64,000 nucleotides of DNA from Levilactobacillus namurensis (GTDB lineage Bacteria; Bacillota; Bacilli; Lactobacillales; Lactobacillaceae). The notes under the pieces were generated by a model. The model was not told where the DNA came from and made no database searches. It worked only from the letters and a program-made list of their open reading frames with translations. Both the position numbers and the translations under genes were made by a program. Below are positions 17,258 to 26,839 of the stretch, in pieces; the first letter of the stretch is position 1; each line of letters opens with the position of its first letter. The stretch lies in assembly GCF_032197885.1 (NCBI RefSeq), contig NZ_CP134159.1:620001-684000 (forward strand). The letters run 5' to 3'.

Positions 17258-20200
17258 CACCGAAAAGTTTACATCTAGAATTCTTTGGTCCGTATCGGGA
17301 TACGGTGATCGACTTTACCCAGTTCTCCGGAACGCCCTTGTTCTTGATTAGCGGGAAGACGGGGAGCGGCAAGACCACCATCTTTGATGGGATGTGCTAT
17401 GCGTTGTTCGACCAGACGTCCGGGGCCGATCGGCGACCGCAGGCCATGCGGTCCGACTTTGCGACCTTCGCGGACACCACCCGGGTCACGTTTGTCTTTA
17501 CGCAACGGGACCGGCGCTACGAGATTGTTCGAGAACCTGCGCAGACCCTACAGAAGAAACGGGGAACCGGAGTCACCGATGTGGCGGCTAGTGTGACCCT
17601 AACGGTGTACCAAGACGATCAGGAGATTCGTCAGCTGACCAAGGCCAAGCAGGTTCAAGAATTTTTACAAACGCTTTTACAGATGAATGGACAACAGTTC
17701 GCCCAAATTGTCTTGTTGCCCCAAGGTCAGTTCCGTCGCTTCTTGGTGGCACCCAGTGACGAAAAGGCAACTGTGTTGGAGCAGCTCTTCAACACGGAGA
17801 TCTTTGCGCGGTGGGCCGACCAACTCACGGAGCAAGTTAAGCGTAACCGACAGCAGAACAAGACGGCCTTGGCAGCGCTGACGCAGCTCCAACGCGACTT
17901 GACTTGGGATTCGGCTAATCAGGCGACGGCCCAAGACTTGTTGGCGAACCGGAAAACCCAAGACTTGTTGGCGTTGATGGCCCAACAGCAAGCGGCGACC
18001 AAAACGGCGGAAGACCAAGCAACGGCGGCCTTCCAGCAAGCACAGCAATACGAGCAAGCGCTGACCCGGCAGGATACGCGTGAGGAACAGCTGGTCCAAG
18101 ACCAAGCTCAGCTTAAGCGGACCCGAGAAGAGCAGGCCCAACTCCAAGCCCAGGCACCCGCGATGGCCCAGCTAGCGACTGAGATTCAGGAATTGGAGTG
18201 GACCCAGCAGTTGATGCCGAAGTGGCGTGATTGGCAGCAAGCCCAGCAGCGTGTGACGCAACGCCAAACGGCCGTTAGTCAGCAGAAACGGGATCTGACG
18301 GCGATTCACAACGCCGCAGATCAGGCCCAGACCAGTCTTGACGGTTTGGCCCCCCTGAAGGCTAACCTGGCAAAGTGGCAAGAAGAGCAAGCCCAAAATG
18401 CACGGATTCGTCCGTTGTATCAGCAGATTGACCAGACGCAGACGGACCTGGCAATCGCTCGGAAAAAGGCCACAACTGCTCAGCAGGCTTGGACAACGGC
18501 GACCCATAACGTTCAACAAAATGCTGACCAACAAGCACAACAGCAACAGATTATCGCGCCCCAAGAGCACCTGATGACGCAGCGCCAGACGTTACAGCAA
18601 ACCGCCAATAAGCTGGCGACTTGGACCGACCAAGCCCAACGACTGCAACGACAGGCAGAAAGTGTAGCCCGGCAAGAGCACCAGCTAGCAGCTTTAAAGA
18701 CGCAGGTCGCGACCGCCCAGCAAGCCGCCCAGCAGGCCCAACAGACCGCCGATGACTTGTACCAAGTACGGTTGCGGCACCAGATTGCCGAGTTGAGCGC
18801 CCAACTGACACCGGGGAGTCCGTGTCCCGTTTGTGGGGCTACGGATCACCCGCAGCCGGCGGCCACGACCGTTGCGGACGCCGACGTGTCGACTAAGCGG
18901 GTCAAAGCCGCCCAGGACACCGCCACCCAGAAGCAGCAGCAGGCCACGACACTCACCACCCAGTTCACGCAGGGGCAAACGCGCCAAGCCGCGGACACCC
19001 AAGACTTACACCAACAGGTCACTGAGTTGCGGGCCACGATTCAGACTAGCGACTTGCTGGTCCCTGCCGACGACCTTGCGGGCATCCAAGAGCAGTTGGC
19101 AACGGCTACCCGGGAGAACCAAACGGCTTTGCGGGAGAATACCCAGCAGCTAGCGGCAATAAAGACGGCTAAAGCGACCCTAGAGAAGCTGACCGCAGCG
19201 GCGACGCAATTGAAGCAACGAGTTGAGACGGCTCAGGCTGCCGCCCAAGCCGCCCAAACGGCGGTTGAGCGATTAGCCGCACAACTCACGACCCAGCAGG
19301 CGCAACTGCCAGACCGTACGGAAACCTTTACGGCCTTTATCGCCCGTGAACGCGCACTGGCTCAGCAGGTTACGGATGCTCAAAGTCGTTGTCAGGCCGC
19401 GGAACAGATGGTGACGCAGACTCAGGAGCGGCTAACCGTCGCCCAAACTGAACTCAAGACGGCTCAGACGGAAGCCACGCAGAGTCAACAAACGCTCCAG
19501 ACGGCCCGTGCAGGATTGGATGCGGCGCTAGCCCAACACCAGTTGACTTTGGCGGCTGATCGAGGGCAATTGGAAGCCCAGGTAGCGGCGGTCGCCCAGC
19601 TGACCGCCAAGCGGCAAGCCTGGCAGACTTATCAAAGTCACCAGGAGCGCTTGAAGGCCACTCAAGAGACGCTGGTATCCCGGATTGGGAATCAGACGGC
19701 CCCAGACCGGGATCAGACGCAAGCCGCTTTGAAGGCCGCCCACCAGCAGGTCGGTCAAGCTCAGGATCGACGTTACGCGTTACAGGAGTCCTGGACCCAC
19801 AATGATCGTATCGTCACCCAGTTAACTCGGCAGTTGGCCGCGCAACAGACGGCTATCCAACAGACCCAGGCGCTAGAAGAGCTGGCAGGGGTCATCAACG
19901 GGGATGGTCCGAACACCAAGTTAGGCCTAGAACGGTACGTGTTACAGACCTATCTCCGACAGATCTTGGTGGTCGGCAACCAACGGCTCCAGCAGTTGAC
20001 TAACGGCCGGTATCAATTCGTCATCGACGATTCGCCGGCGGCTTCCAAGAAGCGTTCCGGCTTGGAGATCGATGTGTACGACGACCACGTCGGGGAACAA
20101 CGGAGCGTGCACACCTTATCTGGAGGCGAGAGCTTTATTGCCGCACTGGCGTTGGCCTTAGCGTTGGGTGAAGTGATTCAGCAAACCACTGGAAGTGTCG

Positions 20201-20421
20201 ACGTGGAGGCCCTGTTCATTGACGAAGGGTTCGGGTCGTTGGATGAGGATGCCTTGATGACGGCGCTGGAGTCCCTGGAGTCGGTTGAAGGTCAGCACCG
20301 GATGATCGGCATCATCAGTCACGTGAGTGAACTTAGAGCCCAGGTCCCTAATCAGTTACAGGTCATCTCGAATGGGAATGGGGAGAGTCACGTGCGTTAC
20401 CAGACGGAAAGCGACTTGTAA
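17254..20421 (+). CDS. sbcC: Exonuclease SbcC (Rad50-type SMC ATPase subunit)
   Basis: This 1055-residue protein has Walker A GKTGSGKTT at residues 34-42 and long Gln/Ala-rich coiled coils. The zinc hook CPVC is near residue 524 at the coil apex. The ABC signature LSGGESF is near 955 and Walker B LFIDEGFGSLD near 988. ATP-driven opening regulates the SbcD nuclease. The coils are unusually Gln/Thr/Ala rich. It is the last gene of the operon. Confidence 0.95.
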   Translation: MTPKSLHLEFFGPYRDTVIDFTQFSGTPLFLISGKTGSGKTTIFDGMCYALFDQTSGADRRPQAMRSDFATFADTTRVTFVFTQRDRRYEIVREPAQTLQKKRGTGVTDVAASVTLTVYQDDQEIRQLTKAKQVQEFLQTLLQMNGQQFAQIVLLPQGQFRRFLVAPSDEKATVLEQLFNTEIFARWADQLTEQVKRNRQQNKTALAALTQLQRDLTWDSANQATAQDLLANRKTQDLLALMAQQQAATKTAEDQATAAFQQAQQYEQALTRQDTREEQLVQDQAQLKRTREEQAQLQAQAPAMAQLATEIQELEWTQQLMPKWRDWQQAQQRVTQRQTAVSQQKRDLTAIHNAADQAQTSLDGLAPLKANLAKWQEEQAQNARIRPLYQQIDQTQTDLAIARKKATTAQQAWTTATHNVQQNADQQAQQQQIIAPQEHLMTQRQTLQQTANKLATWTDQAQRLQRQAESVARQEHQLAALKTQVATAQQAAQQAQQTADDLYQVRLRHQIAELSAQLTPGSPCPVCGATDHPQPAATTVADADVSTKRVKAAQDTATQKQQQATTLTTQFTQGQTRQAADTQDLHQQVTELRATIQTSDLLVPADDLAGIQEQLATATRENQTALRENTQQLAAIKTAKATLEKLTAAATQLKQRVETAQAAAQAAQTAVERLAAQLTTQQAQLPDRTETFTAFIARERALAQQVTDAQSRCQAAEQMVTQTQERLTVAQTELKTAQTEATQSQQTLQTARAGLDAALAQHQLTLAADRGQLEAQVAAVAQLTAKRQAWQTYQSHQERLKATQETLVSRIGNQTAPDRDQTQAALKAAHQQVGQAQDRRYALQESWTHNDRIVTQLTRQLAAQQTAIQQTQALEELAGVINGDGPNTKLGLERYVLQTYLRQILVVGNQRLQQLTNGRYQFVIDDSPAASKKRSGLEIDVYDDHVGEQRSVHTLSGGESFIAALALALALGEVIQQTTGSVDVEALFIDEGFGSLDEDALMTALESLESVEGQHRMIGIISHVSELRAQVPNQLQVISNGNGESHVRYQTESDL

Positions 20422-20592
20422 CCGATAGTCAACGCGGGTCGTGGTTCGCGCCGTAAACAATTTATGGGTATTTTAATCTGTTGATGAGTTTAGTAATAAA
20501 CCGGTTATATAATCAATTATTTTACGTGCATAACACCATCAAGTAGTTTAGAATGGGCAGTAATCAGAAAAAGAGAAATGAGATGGTGTCTA

Positions 20593-21582
20593 ATGTGCAC
20601 GAGTTTAACGTATCAAAATAGCCGGGGAGACCACTTTCTTGCCCGGACCATGGATTTTGCCTTTGAATTGCATGGTCAGCCCATGTTTATGCCCCGGAAT
20701 TGGCGGGTCGCGGGGGATGCTGGTGAGTTCACCACGACCTACGGCTTTGTCGGTGCCGGTCGGAAGATCGGTCATGAGATGTTCGTCGATGGCGTGAACG
20801 AGAAGGGCTTAGGCGTTGCTGCCCTGTACTTCCCGGAGAATGCGCAATACGTTGACCCTGACCAGGTTCCGGCGGGCAAACAGGCCATTGCACCCCACGA
20901 TTTTGTAGCTTGGGCGTTAGGGAATGCGGCGAGTGTTGCTGACTTACGGGAATTGGTGACCCACATCCAATTGGTGAACCTGCCCGTGTCGCTCTTGAAG
21001 CTGATCACGCCGTTGCACTACATCATCAGTGATCCAACCGGGGAGACGGCGGTCTTAGAAGCCACCAGTCAGGACTTGAAATTGATTGAGGATTCCGTGG
21101 GGGTCATGACTAATTCCCCAGACTTGGGCTGGCACCTCCAGAACCTAAGTACCTACGGAACCCTGACGGCCACGGAGCAGCCCCTGCACGATTACCTGGG
21201 ATATCAGCTGAAGACGCAGGGACCGGGAACCGGTGCGCTAGGCTTACCGGGCGATTACACGTCCCCATCCCGGTTCGTTCGGACGGTCTTTGCCAAGCAC
21301 TTTAGTCAACCCACGGCCGATGTTCCGAGCACCTTGAACCTCTTACAACATCTGCTTGATTCAGTCACGATTCCCAAGGGCGTCAAACTCAAAGCGGACG
21401 GGGGCGACGACTACACCCAGTACCGGGGCTACATGAGCTTGGAAGAGCGAGCTTACTACATGGAACCTTACGATAACTTTGAACTGCAGCGGGTGGTGTT
21501 GACGACAGAAATGTTGGAAGAACAACATACGCCAGTCAACTACGCGTTACAGCCCAGTGTGCATATTCAAAACTTGAACTAA
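20593..21582 (+). CDS. Choloylglycine hydrolase family enzyme (bile salt hydrolase / penicillin V acylase type)
   Basis: A 329-residue Ntn hydrolase that cleaves linear amides. Start ATG 20593 puts Cys at position 2, the residue exposed as N-terminal nucleophile. Arg18 and Asp21 (ARTMDF) then fall at the numbering known for bile salt hydrolases. An upstream in-frame ATG at 20578 would bury the Cys and is rejected. Whether it prefers conjugated bile salts, penicillin V or signalling amides cannot be decided here. A -10-like TATAAT lies at 20508-20513. Confidence 0.88.
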   Translation: MCTSLTYQNSRGDHFLARTMDFAFELHGQPMFMPRNWRVAGDAGEFTTTYGFVGAGRKIGHEMFVDGVNEKGLGVAALYFPENAQYVDPDQVPAGKQAIAPHDFVAWALGNAASVADLRELVTHIQLVNLPVSLLKLITPLHYIISDPTGETAVLEATSQDLKLIEDSVGVMTNSPDLGWHLQNLSTYGTLTATEQPLHDYLGYQLKTQGPGTGALGLPGDYTSPSRFVRTVFAKHFSQPTADVPSTLNLLQHLLDSVTIPKGVKLKADGGDDYTQYRGYMSLEERAYYMEPYDNFELQRVVLTTEMLEEQHTPVNYALQPSVHIQNLN

Positions 21583-21601
21583 CCATCGCAGAATAAGAAG
21601 A

Positions 21602-21641
21602 AAGAGCGGACTCTGATCAGTTGAGATCAGGGTCCGCTCTT
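21602..21641. terminator. Bidirectional terminator
   Basis: AAGAGCGGACTCTGATC (21602-21618) pairs with GATCAGGGTCCGCTCTT (21625-21641) with one mismatch. It lies between convergent genes. Confidence 0.85.
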
Positions 21642-21652
21642 AATTTACTTGG

Positions 21653-23911
21653 TTAACGGTTTTGATTAGCAGTTTGGATAAAGTCGTGAATGAGACTTTG
21701 AGGCGTTCCTAACGCGACTACGGCCCGTAACGGCATGTTCAAGAACATCCGGTTTTGGAGCGCAGCGGCTTCCCCGTTTTCGTCGGTTGCCACGAAGGGG
21801 TTCCCGCTTTGGTCGCCATTGGCCAACGGCTTGATTACCGTTTGCTTGAAGACCGCGAGTAATTCAGGGTCCTTAACGATGGTGGTCAGGTAAGTCTCTG
21901 GTGAGACCTGACTTGGACGGTTCTGGAAGTCCATGGTCAACTTAGTTTGCAAGCGCATGTCACGTGAAGACTCGCCGAGCATGACCTCGTAGTCGCCGCT
22001 GTCAGCCCGCCACCGGTGATCCTTTTCGCACCACCAGCTGAAGTCGCGCCGGTTCAGGGTCAAGGTGACTGATTTGGTTTCACCGGGGGCCACAGCGACC
22101 TTAGTGAAGGCCCGCAGTTCCTTGGTCGGCATTGGGACGTGGGACGCGTGGTTGGCCACGTAGAGCTGTGGAACGGCTTGCCCCGCAACGTCACCGGTAT
22201 TGGTGACGTTGAACGTGACTTGGGCGCCCTGAGCGTCGCTGGTGACGTTTAAGTCGGTGTATTCGAACGTGGTGTAGCTTAAGCCGTGGCCGAATGGGAA
22301 GAGGACATGCATCTCGTGGGTGTCGTAGTACCGGTAACCCATGAAGATGCCTTCAGCGTAGTCTTCGTGGTGGGGGTCCTGGCCAAAGGTCGGAGCCATC
22401 GGCGTGTCAGTCAGACGGATTGGGAAGGTTTCGGTCAGGTGACCGGAAGGGTTAACTTTCCCCGTTAAAACGTCCCAAGTGGCTTCACCCACCGCTTCGC
22501 CGGCCAGGTAAGTTTCAACGACGGCCGGGACGGTGTTGATCCAAGGCATTTCGACCGCAGAACCATTTTGCAAGACGATGGTGGTGTGCGGGTTAACCTT
22601 GGCCAGGCTGCCAATTAAGTCCGTCTGGTTTTCAGGTAACATCAGCGAGTTCTTGTCAAACCCTTCGGATTCGGCACTAGCCGGGTAACCGGCGAATACG
22701 ATTACGTGGTCAGCGTCCTTAGCCGCTGCCAAGGCTTGTTGAACCAAGTCATCTGAGGTTTCATCTTCGTTCAAGTGGTACCCCGGATAGTAATCCGCAG
22801 TCAGCCCACTAGCGGTTAAGGCCTCCAGTGGCGTCACCAGTTCGCTAGGGTTGACGTGTGAGCTCCCCGCACCTTGGTAGCGCGGTTTTTCCGCTAATTC
22901 ACCAATGATGACGACCTTCCCCGCCGTCTTAGGGGTCAGGGGTAATTCGTGGTGGTCGTTCTTCAAGAGAATAATCCCGTCATCGGCCAACTTCCGCGCG
23001 AATTCGTGGTGGGCGTGGTGGTCGTAAGTCCCGGGTTCCTGAGCGGCCGGCCAGTCGCGTAAGAGGTGCAACATGTGGCGGACGGCCTTGTCTAGCGTGC
23101 CTTCGTCCAACTCACCGTTTTCAACTGCCTGAATGATCTCGTCCACCGAAGCCTGGCCTTTACCGGGCATTTCGAGATCCAGACCGGCACGGAGCGCTGC
23201 GGCGTGGTCCGCAACGGCGCCCCAGTCGGACATGACCGTTCCGTGGAAGCCCCATTCGTCGCGCAGGATACTCCGTAAGAGTCGGCGGTTCTGCGAGTTC
23301 AAAACGCCGTTGATGCGGTTATAAGACGTCATCAAGGTGGCTGGGTGCGCCGTCTTGACAATGGTCTCGAACGTTCGTAAGTAGAGTTCACGGAGGGTCC
23401 GTTGGGACATATCGCTAGACGCCGTAAACCGTTGATTTTCCCGGTTATTGGCCGCAAAGTGCTTGACGGAGACCCCCACGTGTTGGGATTGGACCCCTTG
23501 AACGTAGGCACTCCCTAACTTACCGGCCACTAATGGGTCTTCAGAGAAGTACTCGAAGTTCCGACCACCCAGTGGTGAGCGCTTCAGGTTCACCCCGGGA
23601 CCTAATAAGAGGCTGACCTGTTCGGCGCGGGCTTCAGCACCCAAGTGTTCACCTAATTGGTGCATCAACGGTTGATTCCAGGTGCTGGCACTCAGCGCGG
23701 CCGCGGGGTAGGTAATGGCTTTAACGGAGTTGTTTAAGTCGTTCGCACCCGCACTTTGGTCTTGCTTCCGGAGCCCAGAAGGTCCGTCCGTCATCATCAA
23801 CGTGGGGAGACCCAGACGATCAATTGTAGCAGTGTACCAATTATGTTTACCTGAAACTAAAGCGGCCTTCTCCGACAATGTCAGGGCGGCCAGTGTCTTT
23901 TCGATGTCCAT
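21653..23911 (-). CDS. GH3 beta-glucosidase with C-terminal Fn3-like domain
   Basis: A 752-residue cytoplasmic enzyme with no signal peptide. The N-terminal barrel includes MTDGPSGLR, KHFAANN and VMSDWGAV, with the nucleophile Asp near residue 228. The second alpha/beta domain and a C-terminal fibronectin-III-like domain (GHGLSYTTFEYTDL onward) complete the usual three-domain form. It hydrolyses beta-glucosides or related conjugates. A cre-like site overlaps its promoter, pointing to catabolite control. No PTS or transporter gene is adjacent. Confidence 0.92.
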   Translation of the reverse strand: MDIEKTLAALTLSEKAALVSGKHNWYTATIDRLGLPTLMMTDGPSGLRKQDQSAGANDLNNSVKAITYPAAALSASTWNQPLMHQLGEHLGAEARAEQVSLLLGPGVNLKRSPLGGRNFEYFSEDPLVAGKLGSAYVQGVQSQHVGVSVKHFAANNRENQRFTASSDMSQRTLRELYLRTFETIVKTAHPATLMTSYNRINGVLNSQNRRLLRSILRDEWGFHGTVMSDWGAVADHAAALRAGLDLEMPGKGQASVDEIIQAVENGELDEGTLDKAVRHMLHLLRDWPAAQEPGTYDHHAHHEFARKLADDGIILLKNDHHELPLTPKTAGKVVIIGELAEKPRYQGAGSSHVNPSELVTPLEALTASGLTADYYPGYHLNEDETSDDLVQQALAAAKDADHVIVFAGYPASAESEGFDKNSLMLPENQTDLIGSLAKVNPHTTIVLQNGSAVEMPWINTVPAVVETYLAGEAVGEATWDVLTGKVNPSGHLTETFPIRLTDTPMAPTFGQDPHHEDYAEGIFMGYRYYDTHEMHVLFPFGHGLSYTTFEYTDLNVTSDAQGAQVTFNVTNTGDVAGQAVPQLYVANHASHVPMPTKELRAFTKVAVAPGETKSVTLTLNRRDFSWWCEKDHRWRADSGDYEVMLGESSRDMRLQTKLTMDFQNRPSQVSPETYLTTIVKDPELLAVFKQTVIKPLANGDQSGNPFVATDENGEAAALQNRMFLNMPLRAVVALGTPQSLIHDFIQTANQNR

Positions 23912-23947
23912 ACGTTCAAATCCTTTCTACTAAGTCAACTTACTACT

Positions 23948-23962
23948 AGTATACCGTTTTCA
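23948..23962 (-). promoter_or_regulatory. cre-like site over the -10 of the GH3 gene
   Basis: On the minus strand TGAAAACGGTATAC (23949-23962) matches the CcpA box TGWAANCGNTNWCA at 12 of 14 positions. It overlaps a -10 TATACT (complement of 23948-23953). Confidence 0.45.
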
Positions 23963-24016
23963 ATTCTGAGATGTCACCGCTTTATCAGAATTATTTTGGC
24001 GTGCAGAACATTGTTT

Positions 24017-24045
24017 TTGACAAACGGCTGTAATTGGGTTACTTT
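24017..24045 (+). promoter_or_regulatory. Promoter of the cysteine-leader/oppA transcript
   Basis: TTGACA (24017-24022) and TACTTT (24040-24045) are separated by 17 bp. The leader ORF begins about 45 nt downstream of the expected transcription start. Confidence 0.65.
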
Positions 24046-24095
24046 AGGAAAGTGCTATCTGTAATGAAAGTAATGACCGAAGGAGGGAAATGACG

Positions 24096-24203
24096 ATGAT
24101 GACCAACGCAAGTCAATCAGTTCAAGTTATGGCTGCCGCATGTTGCGAATGTAACGTGTGCCTTTTTGCGTTGCGTTCATCCGTGATTTCCCAGCCAAAC
24201 TAG
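24096..24203 (+). CDS. Cysteine-rich 35-residue leader peptide (candidate attenuator)
   Basis: AGGAGGG (24081-24087) stands 8 nt before ATG 24096. The ORF encodes 35 residues with a cysteine cluster CCECNVC at residues 16-22 (codons TGT TGC GAA TGT AAC GTG TGC) and ends at TAG 24201-24203. It is followed after about 30 nt by a strong terminator and then an oligopeptide-binding protein gene. Four Cys codons in seven is far above chance for this genome. By analogy with amino-acid leader peptides, ribosome stalling when Cys-tRNA is short could prevent termination. The peptide may also have a role of its own. This is inference. Confidence 0.7.
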   Translation: MMTNASQSVQVMAAACCECNVCLFALRSSVISQPN

Positions 24204-24212
24204 GTCTACATA

Positions 24213-24289
24213 ACTAGACGATTAAATCAGTTGGCGGGTATTCTTTCACGTATTGAACGTGAGGGAATACCCGCTTTTTGTCGTCTAGT
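24213..24289 (+). terminator. Terminator in the oppA leader, enclosed by an outer stem
   Basis: GCGGGTATTC (24234-24243) pairs with GAATACCCGC (24265-24274), extended by TCACG/CGTGA inside, and is followed by T5. ACTAGACGA (24213-24221) can also pair with TCGTCTAGT (24281-24289) around it. I could not find an obvious antiterminator for the 5' arm. Confidence 0.8.
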
Positions 24290-24447
24290 GGGGCGATTTC
24301 CCCTAAGCAGAGAAGGGCACTTGAGCGGGACGGACACCCGTTCAGGTACTGTTCAGTCATGGCGACGACCCGTCCAGTCGGCGTCGGTTAGGGGAATTCG
24401 GGCAGGATGATCAGCACACAACTTTGATTAAAAGAGGAGAAATCGTT

Positions 24448-26088
24448 ATGAGAAAATGGACCGGTATTGGATTGGCGGCAGCAGTGATGGTGTTAGGGTT
24501 AGGCCTCGCTGCTTGCGGTCAGTCCAGCTCAACGGCAAAGCCCAAGCAGGACTTAAACCTGCCGGCCACTGCCGCTCTAGACACGATTGATTTAGCTAAG
24601 GCCACGGGATACGGCCAGACGGGGAACGTCTTCGAAAGCTTTTACCGGCTGGGGAAGGGGGGCAAGGTGGCACCCGGGTTAGCGGATTCCGCCAAGGTCT
24701 CTCAAGACCAGAAGACCTGGACGTTCCATATTCGGGACAACGCGAAGTGGAGTAACGGTGACAAGATTACCGCGCAAGACTTTGTCTATTCCTGGCGGCG
24801 GACGTTGACGCCGGCGACCAAGTCGACCTACACGTACCTATTTTCCGGGATCAAGGGCGCCGACCAGATCATTGCGGGTAAGGCGCGACCATCGACTTTA
24901 GGGATTCACGCGAAGGACCGGCAGACGGTGGTTATCCAATTGACCAAGCCGATGGCCTACTTTAAGATTCTGATGGCTTACCCCCTGTTCGCACCACAGA
25001 ACCAGAAGGTCGTGGACCGCTACGGCAAGAAGTACGCGACCAAGTCCCAGTACATGGTCTACAGCGGCCCGTTTAAGATCTCGGGTTGGTCCGGGACGGG
25101 CAACACCTGGTCGTTCGTCAAGAACAACCAGTATTGGGACCATAAAGTCGTCAAGTTGAACCGGATCAACTACCAAGTAGTCTCCAACCCGCAGACGGGC
25201 CTGGGGCTCTACCAGAGTAAGAAACTCGACTTTGCCCAACTTTCGAACGAACAGGTGAAGAATTATAAGAATAACGCGGCGTTCAAAGAGTACCCGTATT
25301 CCATCATGATTCACTTGAAGTACAACTTCCAAAATACCGATGCGCAAAAGCGGCGGGAGCTCAGTAACCAGAACCTGCGGCAAGCCATCTCCCTGTCGCT
25401 GAATCGCGCCCAGTTGACTAAGAAAGTCTTGGGGGACGGTTCCGTGACGCCAACCGGGTTCGTGACCAGCGGCTTGGCCAAGAATCCCAAGACTGGGGAA
25501 GACTTTGCGAGTCAGCAAGCTGTGAAGAATACCACGACCTATAATCCTAAGCTGGCCAAGCAAAAGTGGGCTGCAGCGCAAAAGCAGCTCGGGACCAAGA
25601 CCGTGACGCTAGACATCATGGCCGGCAATGATGACCCGGCCGCAAGTACCGTGACCCAGTATCTGAAGGGACAATTGGAAAAGACGTTACCGGGCTTTAA
25701 GCTGAAGATTCAAAACGTACCGGCACAGGTGGCACAACAGCGGTCACAAAACGGTGATTTTGATATCTACCTCTCCCATTGGGGAGCCGACTTCAACGAT
25801 CCAATCTCCTTCATGCAGATTCCGCTTAGCTCGAATTCGTTGAACTACGGTAAGTGGTCCAATAAGACCTACGACCACTTGATTGGCCGTGCGCAGAACC
25901 AAGATGCGGCTGATCCGGAGCAACGGTGGCAGGACATGGTTCAAGCGGCTAAGCTGATCAACAAGACGCAAAGCTTCACGCCGTTGTACCAGGCCGACTA
26001 CGCCTACCTGCAGCGGCCGAACGTTAAGGGCATCATTCACAACACTGCGGGGACGCAGTGGAGTTACAAGTACGCCTATTTAAAGTGA
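24448..26088 (+). CDS. Peptide ABC transporter substrate-binding lipoprotein (OppA family)
   Basis: The 546-residue lipoprotein has signal peptide and lipobox LAAC (about residues 23-26). The SBP_bac_5 fold is indicated by GLADSAKVSQDQKTWTFHI, WSNGDKITAQDFVYSWRR and a C-terminal YAYLQRPNVKG segment. It binds oligopeptides outside the membrane for an Opp-type permease, but no permease genes are adjacent. ATG 24448 follows AGAGGAG. The TTG frame upstream is not needed. The Cys leader upstream suggests it supplies cysteine-containing peptides or glutathione, which is inference. Confidence 0.9.
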   Translation: MRKWTGIGLAAAVMVLGLGLAACGQSSSTAKPKQDLNLPATAALDTIDLAKATGYGQTGNVFESFYRLGKGGKVAPGLADSAKVSQDQKTWTFHIRDNAKWSNGDKITAQDFVYSWRRTLTPATKSTYTYLFSGIKGADQIIAGKARPSTLGIHAKDRQTVVIQLTKPMAYFKILMAYPLFAPQNQKVVDRYGKKYATKSQYMVYSGPFKISGWSGTGNTWSFVKNNQYWDHKVVKLNRINYQVVSNPQTGLGLYQSKKLDFAQLSNEQVKNYKNNAAFKEYPYSIMIHLKYNFQNTDAQKRRELSNQNLRQAISLSLNRAQLTKKVLGDGSVTPTGFVTSGLAKNPKTGEDFASQQAVKNTTTYNPKLAKQKWAAAQKQLGTKTVTLDIMAGNDDPAASTVTQYLKGQLEKTLPGFKLKIQNVPAQVAQQRSQNGDFDIYLSHWGADFNDPISFMQIPLSSNSLNYGKWSNKTYDHLIGRAQNQDAADPEQRWQDMVQAAKLINKTQSFTPLYQADYAYLQRPNVKGIIHNTAGTQWSYKYAYLK

Positions 26089-26130
26089 CGCCTGACATGG
26101 TACACTTAGACCGTGAAAGGGGGCCATCAG

Positions 26131-26685
26131 ATGACGATTGCGGCGGATGATGGGCGTGACTGGCAGACCGATGGCGTGCAAGAATACCACGCCTACTTCG
26201 GGACGTCCACGCACGATGACCATATTTTATTTGAACTCATGACGGTGGGAGTCTTCCAAGTCGGACTGAGTTGGCAGGCAGCCGCCAGTAAGCTACCGGT
26301 CTTCCGGCGGGTCTTCGCCGGAATGGCGATTCCGCGGGTCGCTCAGCTGGACCTTGAGGCGGACGTCGACCGTATCGCGGGGGATGCCCAGATGATCGGG
26401 AACGTTCGTAAGATTCGGGCGACGATTCAAAATGCCCGGGCGATTCAGCAGATTCAAGCGGAGTTTGGGAGCTTTGCGACCTATCTCTGGTCCTTCGTTC
26501 ACGGCACACCGCTGCTATTGCCGGTGGTGACCCGTGATGAGATCGTGAACCAGTCAACGATTGGCTCCGCGGTCGCCCGAGACCTGAAACGACGCGGGTG
26601 CAAGTTTGTGGGCCCGGTGGTCACACATATGTTTCTAAAGGCCGCGGGAATCTTACGCGACGAAATTCTTGATCAAACGGACTAA
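26131..26685 (+). CDS. Tag-like DNA-3-methyladenine glycosylase I paralogue lacking zinc ligands
   Basis: The 184-residue protein keeps the Tag fold signatures HDDHILFELMTVGVFQVGLSWQ and KRRGCKFVGPVVTHMFLKAAG. The N-terminal Cys of true Tag is missing (start MTIAADDGRDWQ) and so is the C-terminal HxxxC (end LRDEILDQTD), so the zinc snap cannot form. It is a diverged second copy of the Tag at 15546 and may have another substrate or be zinc-independent. ATG 26131 was chosen by the GGGGG site 7-8 nt upstream. It lies 42 bp after oppA. Confidence 0.8.
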   Translation: MTIAADDGRDWQTDGVQEYHAYFGTSTHDDHILFELMTVGVFQVGLSWQAAASKLPVFRRVFAGMAIPRVAQLDLEADVDRIAGDAQMIGNVRKIRATIQNARAIQQIQAEFGSFATYLWSFVHGTPLLLPVVTRDEIVNQSTIGSAVARDLKRRGCKFVGPVVTHMFLKAAGILRDEILDQTD

Positions 26686-26801
26686 GAAATTGATGAGTGA
26701 TGCCGGAAACTTGCGATTGGCGGGGGAACGGTCTTTAGTGAAGGTCGGCACGAACGCCGATTTGACGGGTTTTATATAAATAAATTTATTGTGACTTATG
26801 C

Positions 26802-26830
26802 TTGACAGTGCATTAACATTGCATTAGACT
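26802..26830 (+). promoter_or_regulatory. Promoter of the met T-box transcript
   Basis: TTGACA (26802-26807), a 17-bp spacer and TAGACT (26825-26830). The T-box leader starts about 10 nt later. Confidence 0.65.
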
Positions 26831-26839
26831 TACTTGTAA

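Noticed and set aside
20578..20592. Upstream ATG start for the Ntn amidase
   Set aside because: It would place the catalytic cysteine at position 7, whereas the family requires it directly after the initiator Met.
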